Virus record (IMG/VR): IMGVR_UViG_3300048068_000144
Location: 1-20,673 of that record
From: a virus
Reading direction: 5' to 3' (one strand)
DNA length: 20,673 bases
In this document: positions 1 through 9,456 of the stretch, piece after piece
Layout of the letters: each line of letters opens with the position of its first letter
Numbering within the stretch: the first letter of the stretch is position 1
Translations under genes and position numbers: made by a program
The notes under the pieces: generated by a model
Databases searched by the model: none
What the model was told of the DNA's origin: nothing
What the model saw: the letters and a program-made list of their open reading frames with translations, nothing else

Positions 1-2
1 AA

Positions 3-71
3 GTAATTAAAGGCCCGAACTATAAACGTCCAGATTTAACCGACTTAGTGGAGACCCCTGATGAAAAATAA
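3..71 (+). CDS. C-terminal end of an unidentified upstream gene (partial)
   Basis: An open frame enters from the left edge and ends at TAA 69-71, giving 22 residues that finish in a charged tail (VETPDEK). It overlaps the first 11 bases of nrdJ in another frame, a spacing common between co-translated phage genes, and the nrdJ ribosome binding site (GGAG at 50-53) lies inside it. Too little is visible to name a product. It could be a chance open frame, but the tight overlap and the lack of any other gene end upstream favour a real one. Phages often keep other nucleotide-metabolism or replication genes next to a reductase, so that is a possible context only. Confidence 0.45.
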   Translation, partial: VIKGPNYKRPDLTDLVETPDEK

Positions 72-2010
72 CTACCTACCAACCGACTACCAAACCTTTA
101 TTGCTACCAGCCGCTACGCACGATGGCTGGAAGAGGAAGGCCGCAGAGAGACATGGGGTGAGACAGTATCCCGGTACATGACTAATATTGTGCGGCCTAA
201 AGTCGGTGCTGAATTTAATACTTCCGAAATAGAACAAGCTATACTTGGGTTAGAGGTGATGCCTTCTATGCGGTCTCTGATGACTGCGGGACCAGCAGCT
301 AACCGTGATAACACATGTATGTACAATTGTAGTTATCTAGCCGTAGATGACCCTAAGTCCTTCGATGAGGCTATGTTCATCCTCTTGTGTGGTACTGGGG
401 TTGGCTTCAGTGTTGAGCGGCAGTTCATCAAGAACCTTCCTGAAGTTCCTAAGCTCTTCGATAGTAATACCATTGTAGCTGTCAGAGATAGTAAGGAAGG
501 CTGGGCTAAGGCTTTCAGACAAGTATTGGCACTCCTTTGGGCTGGTGAAATTCCTAAGTGGGATGTAACTAGAGTAAGACCTGCGGGTGCTAGACTGAAG
601 ACTTTTGGTGGTAGGGCAAGTGGTCCGGCTCCTTTGGTTGATCTATTTAACTTCGCTGTTAGTACTTTTAAGGAAGCACAGGGACGTAAGCTTTCGTCTA
701 TTGAGTGTCATGACTTGATGTGCAAGGTCGGTGAGATAGTTGTTGTAGGTGGTGTACGCCGCAGTGCTATGATAAGTTTATCTAATCTATCAGATGATCG
801 TATGCGTCATGCCAAAAGTGGTAAATGGTGGGAGAATGATCCTCATCGCGCCCTAGCTAATAACTCTGTCTCCTACTCTGAGAAGCCTGATAGTATGTCC
901 TTCATGCGTGAGTGGATGGCTCTGGTGGAGAGTGGCAGCGGTGAGCGTGGCATTTTCAATAGACAGGCTGCTAAAAAACAAGCTGCTAAGAATGGACGCC
1001 GTGACGCTGACTATGAGTTTGGGACTAACCCGTGCAGTGAGATAATTTTACGGGGTCCGAAGCTTGATAAGAATGGGCAACCTATTGCTGGTACTGGTGG
1101 ACAGTTTTGCAACTTATCAGAGGTCGTTGTTAGAGCCACTGACACGCTTAAAGACCTTGAGCGTAAGGTACAACTAGCCACTATCTTAGGCACTATCCAA
1201 AGCACCTACACTAAGTTTCCTTACTTGCGTAAGGTATGGGAAAATAACACCGCTGAAGAGCGTCTGCTTGGTGTAAGTCTGACAGGGATTATGGACAACC
1301 CGCTAATGACTTCCAGTAATAAAGGTTTGGATAAAACCCTAGAGCATTTAAAGAATGTTGCTATTGATACTAACACTGAGTGGTCTAGCCGCCTTGGTAT
1401 TCCTATATCAGCCGCTATCTGTTGCGTAAAACCATCCGGCACGGTTTCTCAGCTTGTTGATTCCAGTAGTGGGATACATGCTCGACACTCACCGTATTAC
1501 ATCCGCACAGTACGGGGCGATAATAAAGACCCTCTAACGCAGTTTATGATAGACCAAGGCATTCCCAATGAGCCAGAAGCGTTTAAGCCGGATCAAACGA
1601 CTGTATTCAGCTTTCCAGTGAAGTCTCCAGAAGGTGCTGTATGTACGTCTGATATGACTGCCCTTGAACAACTTAACATGTGGTTGATGTACCAAAGACA
1701 TTGGTGTGAGCATAAACCAAGTGTAACTATCAATGTGCAAAAGCATGAATGGTTTGAGGTAGGTGCATTTGTCTATGAGAACTTTGACGAAATGTCGGGG
1801 GTATCCTTCTTGCCCTATAATGATCATACGTATCAGCAAGCTCCTTATCAAGAATGTTCAAAACACGACTATGAAACGCTACTATCTTGTATGCCAGAAA
1901 GCTTAGATTGGTCTAAACTAGCAGAGTATGAGCAAGGGGATAATACCGTTGCAATGCAGACAATGGCCTGTACTGGCGATAGCTGCGAACTTGTAGATAT
2001 CTCTGCATAA
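61..2010 (+). CDS. nrdJ: Adenosylcobalamin-dependent (class II) ribonucleotide reductase, monomeric type
   Basis: This enzyme reduces ribonucleotides to deoxyribonucleotides in the cytoplasm, using coenzyme B12 to make the thiyl radical, and so feeds phage DNA synthesis. Family signatures appear in order: NCSYL with Cys90 (a candidate partner of the substrate-reducing cysteine pair), GTGVGFSVE near residue 110, FGGRASGPAPL near 182, GGVRRSAMISLS near 230, and the active-site loop NPCSEI with Asn323, Cys325 and Glu327. KPSGTVSQLVDSSSG follows near 458, and the C-terminal redox pair is Cys637 and Cys642, with the same five-residue offset as Cys731/Cys736 of the Lactobacillus enzyme. At 649 residues it is shorter than that 739-residue homologue, but every catalytic motif I can recognise is present. 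GGAG lies seven bases before ATG 61. It is the only complete gene on the + strand and converges on the virion block. The host must make or import B12. No thioredoxin or glutaredoxin is visible here. Confidence 0.96.
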   Translation: MKNNYLPTDYQTFIATSRYARWLEEEGRRETWGETVSRYMTNIVRPKVGAEFNTSEIEQAILGLEVMPSMRSLMTAGPAANRDNTCMYNCSYLAVDDPKSFDEAMFILLCGTGVGFSVERQFIKNLPEVPKLFDSNTIVAVRDSKEGWAKAFRQVLALLWAGEIPKWDVTRVRPAGARLKTFGGRASGPAPLVDLFNFAVSTFKEAQGRKLSSIECHDLMCKVGEIVVVGGVRRSAMISLSNLSDDRMRHAKSGKWWENDPHRALANNSVSYSEKPDSMSFMREWMALVESGSGERGIFNRQAAKKQAAKNGRRDADYEFGTNPCSEIILRGPKLDKNGQPIAGTGGQFCNLSEVVVRATDTLKDLERKVQLATILGTIQSTYTKFPYLRKVWENNTAEERLLGVSLTGIMDNPLMTSSNKGLDKTLEHLKNVAIDTNTEWSSRLGIPISAAICCVKPSGTVSQLVDSSSGIHARHSPYYIRTVRGDNKDPLTQFMIDQGIPNEPEAFKPDQTTVFSFPVKSPEGAVCTSDMTALEQLNMWLMYQRHWCEHKPSVTINVQKHEWFEVGAFVYENFDEMSGVSFLPYNDHTYQQAPYQECSKHDYETLLSCMPESLDWSKLAEYEQGDNTVAMQTMACTGDSCELVDISA

Positions 2011-2025
2011 ATCTTAAAAATGTAT

Positions 2026-2062
2026 AAAAAAAGCCCCCTTACCAGTTGACGGTTTGGGGGCT
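2026..2062 (-). terminator. Rho-independent terminator for the minus-strand virion operon
   Basis: Read on the minus strand, AGCCCCC (2062-2056) pairs with GGGGGCT (2038-2032) around a 17-base loop. A run of T follows directly (seven A on the + strand at 2026-2032, the last one shared with the stem). It lies about 93 bases past the stop of the 1223-residue gene and ends the large leftward transcript. Read in the + direction there is no T-run after it, so it should not stop nrdJ transcription. Confidence 0.8.
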
Positions 2063-2111
2063 GATCCTATATAAGATTCATGTGAGGTTTGGTTATCCTT
2101 GCTAGTTGGTT

Positions 2112-2148
2112 GAAGCCCTCTGTTAGCAATAGCAGGGGGCTTCTTTTT
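2112..2148 (+). terminator. Rho-independent terminator for nrdJ transcript
   Basis: GAAGCCCTCTG (2112-2122) pairs with CAGGGGGCTTC (2133-2143), with one G-U pair. The stem can extend inward by three more pairs to close a GCAA tetraloop (2126-2129), and TTTTT follows at 2144-2148. It lies about 100 bases past the nrdJ stop and only seven bases short of the stop of the opposing gene at 2155. It lacks a T-run in the minus direction, so it acts on the rightward transcript only. Confidence 0.9.
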
Positions 2149-2154
2149 ATCATA

Positions 2155-5100
2155 CTAGAACGCTTTCTGTAGTTTTAGTACTCCATTAATCATTGTGGAT
2201 AATGCCCCCGCTGTAGAAGAGACAGCACTACCGAAAGCTCCAGACGTTTGCTCGTCTTCGTCCTGTACCCTGACATCATACTTAGCTGCATATGCAGAAG
2301 CCGATACTAGGTTTTTAATAGCCCGTTCAATCTCACCAGCGGGTCTACGTAAAGCAACCATCTCAGCGACTTTAGCAAACTCTCTAGGATTAGATATAAT
2401 AAGACCTAGTGTATCCTGACCTACATTTTTAGCAGCATTCTCCATTTCAGATACTAGATTGGCTGACCCACGGCGCATTGCTGCGGATGTCGGGTTCATA
2501 TAGCCACCTGTAATCAGGATAGCACCCTGCACAGCATCACGTATACCTAAATTTGGAACAGTGTCTGATCCGGGTGCTGCCGGAGTAGCCTTAACTCTAC
2601 CTGCTATGTTTGTATCACCAAGACCCCTAAGTGCAGCTTCCAAGCCTTCTACAATAAAAGGTTCGTCTTGGAATAAAATACGTAAACCAGATAACGTACC
2701 ATCCAATTCTTCATTAGAAATCTTAGATAGCTTGGCTAATTTAGTATTGTATGCAGCCCTGTCAGGGGCAACCAGACCAATAGGAGTATCACCAAAGACC
2801 CGTGCAGTAACTTGCTTGATTGCAGAAGATTTAACAGACTGTAATACAAGGTCACGTTGTGGACCTACAGGCATTCGATCTATCTCTGCAAGCAATGCTT
2901 CCATAGCTCCACCAGAGTTTTTACCCGTAACTAATTCACCAATAGTGATATCAGGACGATCCACAGTTTTGTTTTTGTTATAGGTATCCACGAACTTATC
3001 TAGAATACTAGTTTCTAAAGCGTCCTGTTGCCTCTTTGCCTGTTCTAGTAGCTTATCCGCAGCCAATGTCTTAGAGCCAAGCTCTACTTGAACAGCGTCT
3101 ATATCGTTTATTGCCCGTTGAAGATCGCCGTAGAGTGGTGAGTTATTGTTCTTAAGTTGTTGAGCTATAGTATTGAATGAATCCTGTGCAGCTACGTACC
3201 CTACTCTATCATTATCTCGCAATGCCTTTGCCATTTTAAGCGTTGCCTGAGATATATAATAATCCATGATAGGCTTAGAAACGTCTGCGCCCATAGCAAG
3301 CTCTAGCTGTTTAAACAGGTCGCCTGTTTTATTTGCCATAACTGTATCGGCTAAATTAGGAGCCTCTGCGTTTAGGTTCCGCTGCCCTACAGGAAGTTGC
3401 TTGGCCTGAACAACAGGTATGTTGTCGCCTCTACTAACACGCTCCCTAAGAAATGAAGAGTATTTTTCCATAAAGGGTGTTTCAAACCACCTACCCATAG
3501 CCGCGTTAAATGTATTATCTGCCGCAATAGCTGCATCTGCTACAGAGCTATCAGATACGTCTTTCATGTAACCAAGCTGACCATTATCTGAAGTAATGTG
3601 CTTCTTCAGTTCAATAAGCTTAGTGGCTATGCCAGACCCTTGAGGCTCTGCTTGGATCATTTGCTCAAGCTTCTGTTTAAGCTTGTACAGGTCTTGGAAG
3701 CCAATTGTGCCTTCAAGGTCTGCAAGAACCTCATCCGCAGTCTGTAGCCTCGTTGTACCGCCCTCTGGAGGCATTGTATCAGAGAAGTATCTTTCCGCTG
3801 CCTCTGGGCTATCAAACTGTGAAGTATTAGGTGCTGATACGTCAATCTCTCTTGGTTTAAATACAGCACGAATTTCAGACAGTAGGCTAGATACTTTGGC
3901 ATTATCCTTGCCTTCAGTCCTAAGCGGATCAATCTCTGTAATTACTTTGTTAATTTCCTCACGCAGCATTTTTAACTGCGTTTTATCTAGCGGAGTGTTA
4001 GGTATCGCAGCGTAGGCAGCTTCAACTTCTTTCCAAGTCTGTCGATATGCCTCAACGCCATCCTCACCAAACACTTTTTGAATAACTGCTAAGTCTGTCG
4101 TTTCGTCTAGCAACTCTTTAGGATCAACACCATCCAGCATCTGTTTAATTACAGGATTTTCTGCAAACACTGCGTCTGTCTGCGCTGCTAGAGTATCAAC
4201 TTCACCCGCTAAAGTCTGAGTGTTGAAATCAGCGGTTTCAACATCTGATCGGCGTAAGTCCACCAATTCCTGACCAGCATCTTTAGTAGTAAATCCTTCC
4301 GGTGCAAGATCATCTCCGGCGTCTTTTAGCACCTGTTGAGTGCTATCAATCATATTAGACTGTGCCATTCTTGATTGTACATTCTCAGGAACGGACCGTT
4401 GAATATCAATCATGCGCTGCACTAGTGCGGTAGCTTCTTCATTAACAAAATCATCAAACTTATCACCCATTTGGTTCTTAAGCTTTTGATTAGTGACTGT
4501 GACGTATGCTTTTGCGCCCTTCATTAGTGCATTAACAGTGTCTACTGGAACAGCGCCTTCTACATCACCTATCTTAAGATGTATTTCTGCATTGTTGTTC
4601 AGTACTTTGGCTAATTGACGTACATTTTGTAAGAAGTCTTTAGCACCAAGGTCTTTTAGCTTGGGGTCTAGGTAGGTTAGAGTATTTAGAATAGTGCCTT
4701 CTTTAATGGTTCTAGTTAAATACTCTTTATCAAGTGCAGATCGTAGCCCCTGACCTCTTCGGCCCAGAAACCCTGCACCCTTCATGAGACCTGCTAGAGC
4801 AACATCAAATACACCATCAACTACAAGACTATCAACCACCATAGCTACATCATTAGCGGTTTCTTCTTTAATGTTAGGCAATACAGATTTGATATTATCG
4901 CCAGTAACTAAGAGGCTACTATCACCATCAGTTGTAACCACAGCCTGTGCAAAAGCAGCCCCTAAAGAGCCGCCTAAGTAAGCCCTAGCCGCAGGTTTTA
5001 GCTTAGACCCTGCCCCAGCAACCGTCTTAAATGTCTTGTATCCTTTAGCCGCTGGAATACCAAACGCAATCATGTCAGTCAGGAAGCCTTCAAAGCCCCC

Positions 5101-5826
5101 GGACTCTAATTCTGGTATACGTTTCTCTAAATCGCTTTCTTCAGTTATATTTACTTCTAAACTACCATCATCATCACGTTCTACTAAGCCACCAATAGAA
5201 GTAACAATACGTCTAGTACCACTGTCGATAGCTCTACTAATCATATTACTATCAACCGTAGGAATACGGGTCATTTTTACTTCGTTATTATCGTCTACTT
5301 CATAGTAAACGGAGATAGGCTCTCCCATAGCATCTACTTCAGACGCAGCCCACCAAGGGACTTCTGTAGTGGGATACTTAGCTTTCTCAGCTTCAGCCGC
5401 TGCTTCAAACTCAGCCTGTTGATCCTGTATTTCCTGACGCTCTACTTGGGCAGTATTGGGATCATCAGATATCCCCACAAACTGCATAGCATCACCAAAC
5501 CCAGCCTGAATTTTACCAAAAAGTCCTTGACCTTCAGGCTGTACTATAGGCTCCCCAGATTCATTTTTAAGATCACCGTAGAAGTAATCATAGTCTTTTA
5601 CTGGGTTAGACTGCTTCTGCTTAAGCTTATCAGTAGCACCAGCATTTAATACTTCTATCTGTTGCTGTTTCTGTGCAGATGTTAAGCTTTCGTCATTCTG
5701 AATACGACTTAAAGTTGCCTGATAAGCTTCATCACTTTCAAGAAGCCTTTGGGTTCTTAGTAACTCTGCTTCTCTATCAGCCGCAAGTTCTAGCTCAAGT
5801 ATTTCTTCTTGGGATAGTTCTTCCAT
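2155..5826 (-). CDS. Very large internal virion (DNA-ejection) protein candidate, 1223 aa
   Basis: I do not recognise a named domain. The protein opens with a Glu-rich helical stretch (residues 1-75). Apolar, small-residue stretches follow near 247-266 (containing DMIAFGIPAAKGYK), 281-299 and 329-352, which could contact or cross a membrane. A long, mostly helical, Asp/Glu/Gln/Lys-rich body leads to another apolar Gly/Ala stretch near 1100 and a C-terminus ending in VLKLQKAF. It is the last gene of the leftward block and starts two bases after the stop of the 1021-residue gene, with GAGG upstream. Size and final position resemble T7 gp16 (1318 residues), which is ejected into the host ahead of the DNA, so an ejection-channel role is inferred by position. 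I see no lysozyme or transglycosylase catalytic motif, unlike T7 gp16, and the similarity could be positional only. Confidence 0.6.
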   Translation of the reverse strand: MEELSQEEILELELAADREAELLRTQRLLESDEAYQATLSRIQNDESLTSAQKQQQIEVLNAGATDKLKQKQSNPVKDYDYFYGDLKNESGEPIVQPEGQGLFGKIQAGFGDAMQFVGISDDPNTAQVERQEIQDQQAEFEAAAEAEKAKYPTTEVPWWAASEVDAMGEPISVYYEVDDNNEVKMTRIPTVDSNMISRAIDSGTRRIVTSIGGLVERDDDGSLEVNITEESDLEKRIPELESGGFEGFLTDMIAFGIPAAKGYKTFKTVAGAGSKLKPAARAYLGGSLGAAFAQAVVTTDGDSSLLVTGDNIKSVLPNIKEETANDVAMVVDSLVVDGVFDVALAGLMKGAGFLGRRGQGLRSALDKEYLTRTIKEGTILNTLTYLDPKLKDLGAKDFLQNVRQLAKVLNNNAEIHLKIGDVEGAVPVDTVNALMKGAKAYVTVTNQKLKNQMGDKFDDFVNEEATALVQRMIDIQRSVPENVQSRMAQSNMIDSTQQVLKDAGDDLAPEGFTTKDAGQELVDLRRSDVETADFNTQTLAGEVDTLAAQTDAVFAENPVIKQMLDGVDPKELLDETTDLAVIQKVFGEDGVEAYRQTWKEVEAAYAAIPNTPLDKTQLKMLREEINKVITEIDPLRTEGKDNAKVSSLLSEIRAVFKPREIDVSAPNTSQFDSPEAAERYFSDTMPPEGGTTRLQTADEVLADLEGTIGFQDLYKLKQKLEQMIQAEPQGSGIATKLIELKKHITSDNGQLGYMKDVSDSSVADAAIAADNTFNAAMGRWFETPFMEKYSSFLRERVSRGDNIPVVQAKQLPVGQRNLNAEAPNLADTVMANKTGDLFKQLELAMGADVSKPIMDYYISQATLKMAKALRDNDRVGYVAAQDSFNTIAQQLKNNNSPLYGDLQRAINDIDAVQVELGSKTLAADKLLEQAKRQQDALETSILDKFVDTYNKNKTVDRPDITIGELVTGKNSGGAMEALLAEIDRMPVGPQRDLVLQSVKSSAIKQVTARVFGDTPIGLVAPDRAAYNTKLAKLSKISNEELDGTLSGLRILFQDEPFIVEGLEAALRGLGDTNIAGRVKATPAAPGSDTVPNLGIRDAVQGAILITGGYMNPTSAAMRRGSANLVSEMENAAKNVGQDTLGLIISNPREFAKVAEMVALRRPAGEIERAIKNLVSASAYAAKYDVRVQDEDEQTSGAFGSAVSSTAGALSTMINGVLKLQKAF

Positions 5827-5828
5827 AC

Positions 5829-8800
5829 TTACTGTCCTCGCGCTTCATTTAAAATTAGTGTGGCTTGCGCTCTGCTAAGTTTAGGGTCTTGCTTCATCAA
5901 AGTGTTTATGAGTATAATGTCTTCGTAATCAGTTCGCTCTATTAAAGTCTTAGCAGACTGAGAAGATTTAATCTTAGCATTTTCAGGTATACCTTCTAAG
6001 GTTGCACCATCCCCGTAGAAATCATTCTGGCCTTCGTTATTGTTGCCACTACCATTGCCACCTTGCTCTACAATAGGTCCAGTAGAAGGACTGCCGTTTA
6101 GCCAAGCCATCTCAGCATCTAGTCTGTTGAACCTAATAAACTCATCCATATTTCGTGGATAGTTACCGATAGGCTGTCCTGATGTACGCTCAAGTGAAGC
6201 TACTTCAGCATTCATACCTTTTCCGGTTTCTTCAGAGCCGAAGATATTTTCGATACTGCCGCGAACTTTTCCAATAGTTTCATTAGTAAGCTGTCTCAAG
6301 AGACCTTCAAAGGTTTCTAGCTTACCATCACTGGCTTTTACCTGTCTTAGAGCCTGTTTAAAGTCAGTGTCTGACAGACCTCTGCCTGATTGCTCTAGGT
6401 TCACAGAAGCATACAAGTAAGCGTACTTAAGTATTTCGGCATCAAATAGTGCTTGTGCGGATGCCGTACCCTGAAGCTGTTCATTCATTACCCGATCAAC
6501 AACTTGTTCTGGCGATAGCCCTTGGTTAGCGTAATTAGTTAAAGTATCTAAGTTAATAGACAGACGCCCAAGGAATGAAGCCGCAGTACCTACCGTAGTA
6601 AGCACCTCTGGGTTTTTAGTAGCTATCTCAGATAGTCGTTTAGCCGATCTAATAGTACCCAGAGATTTAGACTGTACCGCAGACATTGGCGTTAATAGAT
6701 CATCCCTGATCCTAGTATAGTCTTTACTTATTTCTCTACGAATACTTTCTGGAATTGGTTTTGCTTCGGAAGTAGGCTCAACTACCTCATTTGTGTAGAT
6801 GTCTCTGAGTTTACCATCAGTGTCACGCTTGACGTAGCTGTCGCCTACCCTGAACATTTCACTATTGGTGATTATCTCAGCATCATCGGCGGGGCTAATC
6901 AACTCAGATACAGCTTTCTCCATAGCACCGATCTGTTCAAACGTCATTGCCGAAGGATTTTCGATTTGATTATCTTCCATCCACTTACGCCGTGCGCGTT
7001 CTTTAGGGTCTATAGTTTTACCTTCGTTAGCAGCCGCCTCTTGTTTTTGAAGCTCTACATGCATTTTTGTATATGCAGCTTTAAGAGCGTCATTACCTTC
7101 AAACTTAGCTTCGTTAGCAATCAGGTATCTGTTCAACTCATCTAAAGTCTCAATACCTGCCAATTCGCTGGAGCCACTTTCTGTTGCTTGAGCTTCTAAT
7201 GTAGGCTTCAAGCGTAGTAGTGCAGCGTATGCTTCTTTGTTATTTTCCTCTGTAATCGTACCGGAGTCGAGTAAAAGGTCTACTTCAGTAAGTGACATTT
7301 TAGAAAGGTTCTTGGCGTCTTGCCACCACTCTACAGAATTTTTAGCAATACTTGTTCTACCGGACCATAATTTCTCCCACGCAGCCAAATCTTTCTCTGC
7401 CTCTTTACGTACAGCTTCGTCTGTAGAGGCCAAGCTTTCTGCAAGACCTGTTCTAGCTGCCCAGCTTGTGAAGGCTAAATCTTTAGGCTTACGATCCTTA
7501 CTGTCTTTTTCTTTAGCAAGAGATATAAGCTTTTCTATTGTTACCATTTGTTCAGGTTTGGCTCTATCACCATATACTGCCTTAAGACCCTCTATAACAC
7601 CCACATCTGCGCCAACCATTTTCTCTAGGATTGCATCATCCAATGGCCTGTTGTTTTGAACCGCATCAAATATAGTAATAGCGTTTTCAATATTCTTAAC
7701 AGCCTCTGGCTTGTCGCTTGTAAGCTTCCAAAGTTCAAGTCGAGCTACTAGTACCTGTCTTTCGTCTTCTGACGCTAGCTTAGTAAATATCTCTTCAGGC
7801 TTATTCCAGAATGCACCTTCTTGCTCTATGGCTTGTTTGGCAACTACAAACTCCTTCAGTTTTGTTATGTCTTCGTCAGAGACATTCTGCCCACCGATAC
7901 CTGCTTCCATCTGATTAATTTCAGCCTGAAGCTCTGCGGATGTCTTACTACGGATATCCGCTGTACTTAAGCCGCCGAAAGTCACCCAGCCTTTAGAAGA
8001 TGCTACATCACGTATCTGTTGTGCAGTTTCTTCTGCATTAGGATACTTATTAGGGAAGTCTCTTCCTTGCTTTAGAACCCTGTCAATCTCAGCTTCCCAT
8101 GTACCTGCCTCAAGAGTACTCATGTCGAACTCTGTGCTTGTGCCAAACAGATTATCAGTCTGCGTATTTAAACTATTAGCAGCCGTTTCTAGATTTGTAC
8201 TAACAGATGTTTCAGTCTGATTTTCTGGGGCTGATAAACCACCGTCTGGGTTTCTAGATAGAACATCTTTTAGGCTGTCTATAGTAAAAGATTCCTTAGC
8301 AAGTACACCTGCATACTCCCCCCCATCTACTACAAATCTTCCATTAGCTTTTGGAGTTATCTTGTAGCCATTATGATAAATTGGAACTGTATTAGAAGAA
8401 GTGTCTACTTCAGGGACATCTACTACAGGTACATCAGTACTTGCGGTATTCGTCTGTACAGGTGCATAAAACCCATCAACAGTCTTTCTAAAATTAGGGC
8501 TAGCAAGTAAATCTTGTACGCCCTTGTAAGTGGTGATGCCCATATCCTGAACGGCGGTAAATATCTGGTCATTCATGCCAGCAAGACCTGCCGGATTACT
8601 GGGTGCATTTGAATATCCTGATGTTACATCAGCCATCGCACGGGTAATATACCCTTTAATCTTCTTATCAGCCGCTTCTTTAGCAGCCTGTTTAGCTGCC
8701 AATGCTTTTCGTTCAGCCGCTTTCTGTTGTTTTTCTATAAGGTCTTCCTTACGGCGCTGTTCTGCTTCAGCCCGAATACCAAAAGTAACCTGTTCAGCAA

Positions 8801-8894
8801 ATCCCATAAAGCCATATGGATCGGGATCAGCCTTCTTATAACTACCAGACTTTAAACCTGCCCGTACAGTTGCAGCTTCACTTTTAAAGCTCAT
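5829..8894 (-). CDS. Large internal virion or structural protein candidate, 1021 aa
   Basis: No catalytic motif or known domain is recognised. Residues about 40-80 form a highly charged Lys/Glu/Ala helix rich in QKAAERKALAAKQAAKEAA-type heptads, likely a coiled coil. The middle is Ala/Glu/Leu-rich and helical, with no membrane segment. Near the C-terminus is a Gly/Asn linker (NGSGNNNEGQN), followed by a short helical cap. The start is ATG 8894, with AGAGGAG seven bases upstream inside the end of the previous gene, which it overlaps by 11 bases; the next gene begins two bases after its stop. Its order and size between a 190-residue and a 1223-residue gene resemble T7 gp15 between gp14 and gp16, so a part in the internal core or periplasmic ejection tube is plausible. 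That is inference from layout, not from sequence similarity. Confidence 0.6.
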   Translation of the reverse strand: MSFKSEAATVRAGLKSGSYKKADPDPYGFMGFAEQVTFGIRAEAEQRRKEDLIEKQQKAAERKALAAKQAAKEAADKKIKGYITRAMADVTSGYSNAPSNPAGLAGMNDQIFTAVQDMGITTYKGVQDLLASPNFRKTVDGFYAPVQTNTASTDVPVVDVPEVDTSSNTVPIYHNGYKITPKANGRFVVDGGEYAGVLAKESFTIDSLKDVLSRNPDGGLSAPENQTETSVSTNLETAANSLNTQTDNLFGTSTEFDMSTLEAGTWEAEIDRVLKQGRDFPNKYPNAEETAQQIRDVASSKGWVTFGGLSTADIRSKTSAELQAEINQMEAGIGGQNVSDEDITKLKEFVVAKQAIEQEGAFWNKPEEIFTKLASEDERQVLVARLELWKLTSDKPEAVKNIENAITIFDAVQNNRPLDDAILEKMVGADVGVIEGLKAVYGDRAKPEQMVTIEKLISLAKEKDSKDRKPKDLAFTSWAARTGLAESLASTDEAVRKEAEKDLAAWEKLWSGRTSIAKNSVEWWQDAKNLSKMSLTEVDLLLDSGTITEENNKEAYAALLRLKPTLEAQATESGSSELAGIETLDELNRYLIANEAKFEGNDALKAAYTKMHVELQKQEAAANEGKTIDPKERARRKWMEDNQIENPSAMTFEQIGAMEKAVSELISPADDAEIITNSEMFRVGDSYVKRDTDGKLRDIYTNEVVEPTSEAKPIPESIRREISKDYTRIRDDLLTPMSAVQSKSLGTIRSAKRLSEIATKNPEVLTTVGTAASFLGRLSINLDTLTNYANQGLSPEQVVDRVMNEQLQGTASAQALFDAEILKYAYLYASVNLEQSGRGLSDTDFKQALRQVKASDGKLETFEGLLRQLTNETIGKVRGSIENIFGSEETGKGMNAEVASLERTSGQPIGNYPRNMDEFIRFNRLDAEMAWLNGSPSTGPIVEQGGNGSGNNNEGQNDFYGDGATLEGIPENAKIKSSQSAKTLIERTDYEDIILINTLMKQDPKLSRAQATLILNEARGQ

Positions 8895-9456
8895 CTTCAG
8901 GCTCCTCTTCTACCATAGGATCAGTTTCTGGAGCGTCTGCGCCACCAAGCATTTCATCTTGTTCTTCTGAAGTAGCTACCATCTCATCTGGCATACCCAT
9001 GAGACCGCCCATAACGGCCTGTGGTGATACTTCAGGCTCTTCAGCAACTTCTTCCGTATCTTCTTCCTGTTCGACTATTCCTAGCGCCTGTTTTAGCAGA
9101 GTTGGCGTTATGACGATTTCATCTTTATCCCGCACACCCATTTCGTAAGGCTTGCCTAAGTCTTTAGCGATAATCTCAACATATCGTGCTACCGGACCAG
9201 CAATAATAATTGCTAGATCAATAGGCATTTTACCTGTAGATACGGCCTGTAGCAGTAGCGTAGACACGATAGTTGATACTTGTGCGTCTATATCCAACAT
9301 CGCAATCACCATTTGGGACTGAAATGGATCATCTATTCTATTAATAATGTATTCAACCGCAGGGTCGTAATCTACGATATCAGGTGGCCTGTGCCATGCG
9401 TAGTTTCGGGTATCAGCTAATAGGTTAGCACCGGGGATAGGTGAACTATTTCTCAT
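8884..9456 (-). CDS. Conserved-looking virion-associated protein, 190 aa
   Basis: The start is placed at ATG 9456 (MRNSSPIPGANLL...), because GGGAG lies six bases before it. A longer in-frame reading from 9492 has no such site and would extend into the previous gene. The N-terminal half carries an aromatic patch (TRNYAWHRPPDIVDYD). A Leu/Ile/Ala-rich stretch follows around residues 55-95 that could be a buried helix bundle or a weak membrane segment. The last 55 residues are very acidic with Met/Glu/Asp repeats. It overlaps the small upstream gene and the large downstream gene by 11 bases each. From memory, similar small proteins occur beside structural genes in marine phages, but I cannot name a family. 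By position it may correspond to T7 gp14 (196 residues). Confidence 0.7.
   Translation of the reverse strand: MRNSSPIPGANLLADTRNYAWHRPPDIVDYDPAVEYIINRIDDPFQSQMVIAMLDIDAQVSTIVSTLLLQAVSTGKMPIDLAIIIAGPVARYVEIIAKDLGKPYEMGVRDKDEIVITPTLLKQALGIVEQEEDTEEVAEEPEVSPQAVMGGLMGMPDEMVATSEEQDEMLGGADAPETDPMVEEEPEDEL

Noticed and set aside
2561-2983. Long open frames on the + strand opposite the virion genes (also 3683-4015, 7237-7659, 16550-16903)
   Set aside because: They lie fully antisense to long, tightly packed minus-strand genes with good ribosome sites. Their products are Ser/Leu/Pro-rich without recognisable motifs, as expected for chance antisense frames.
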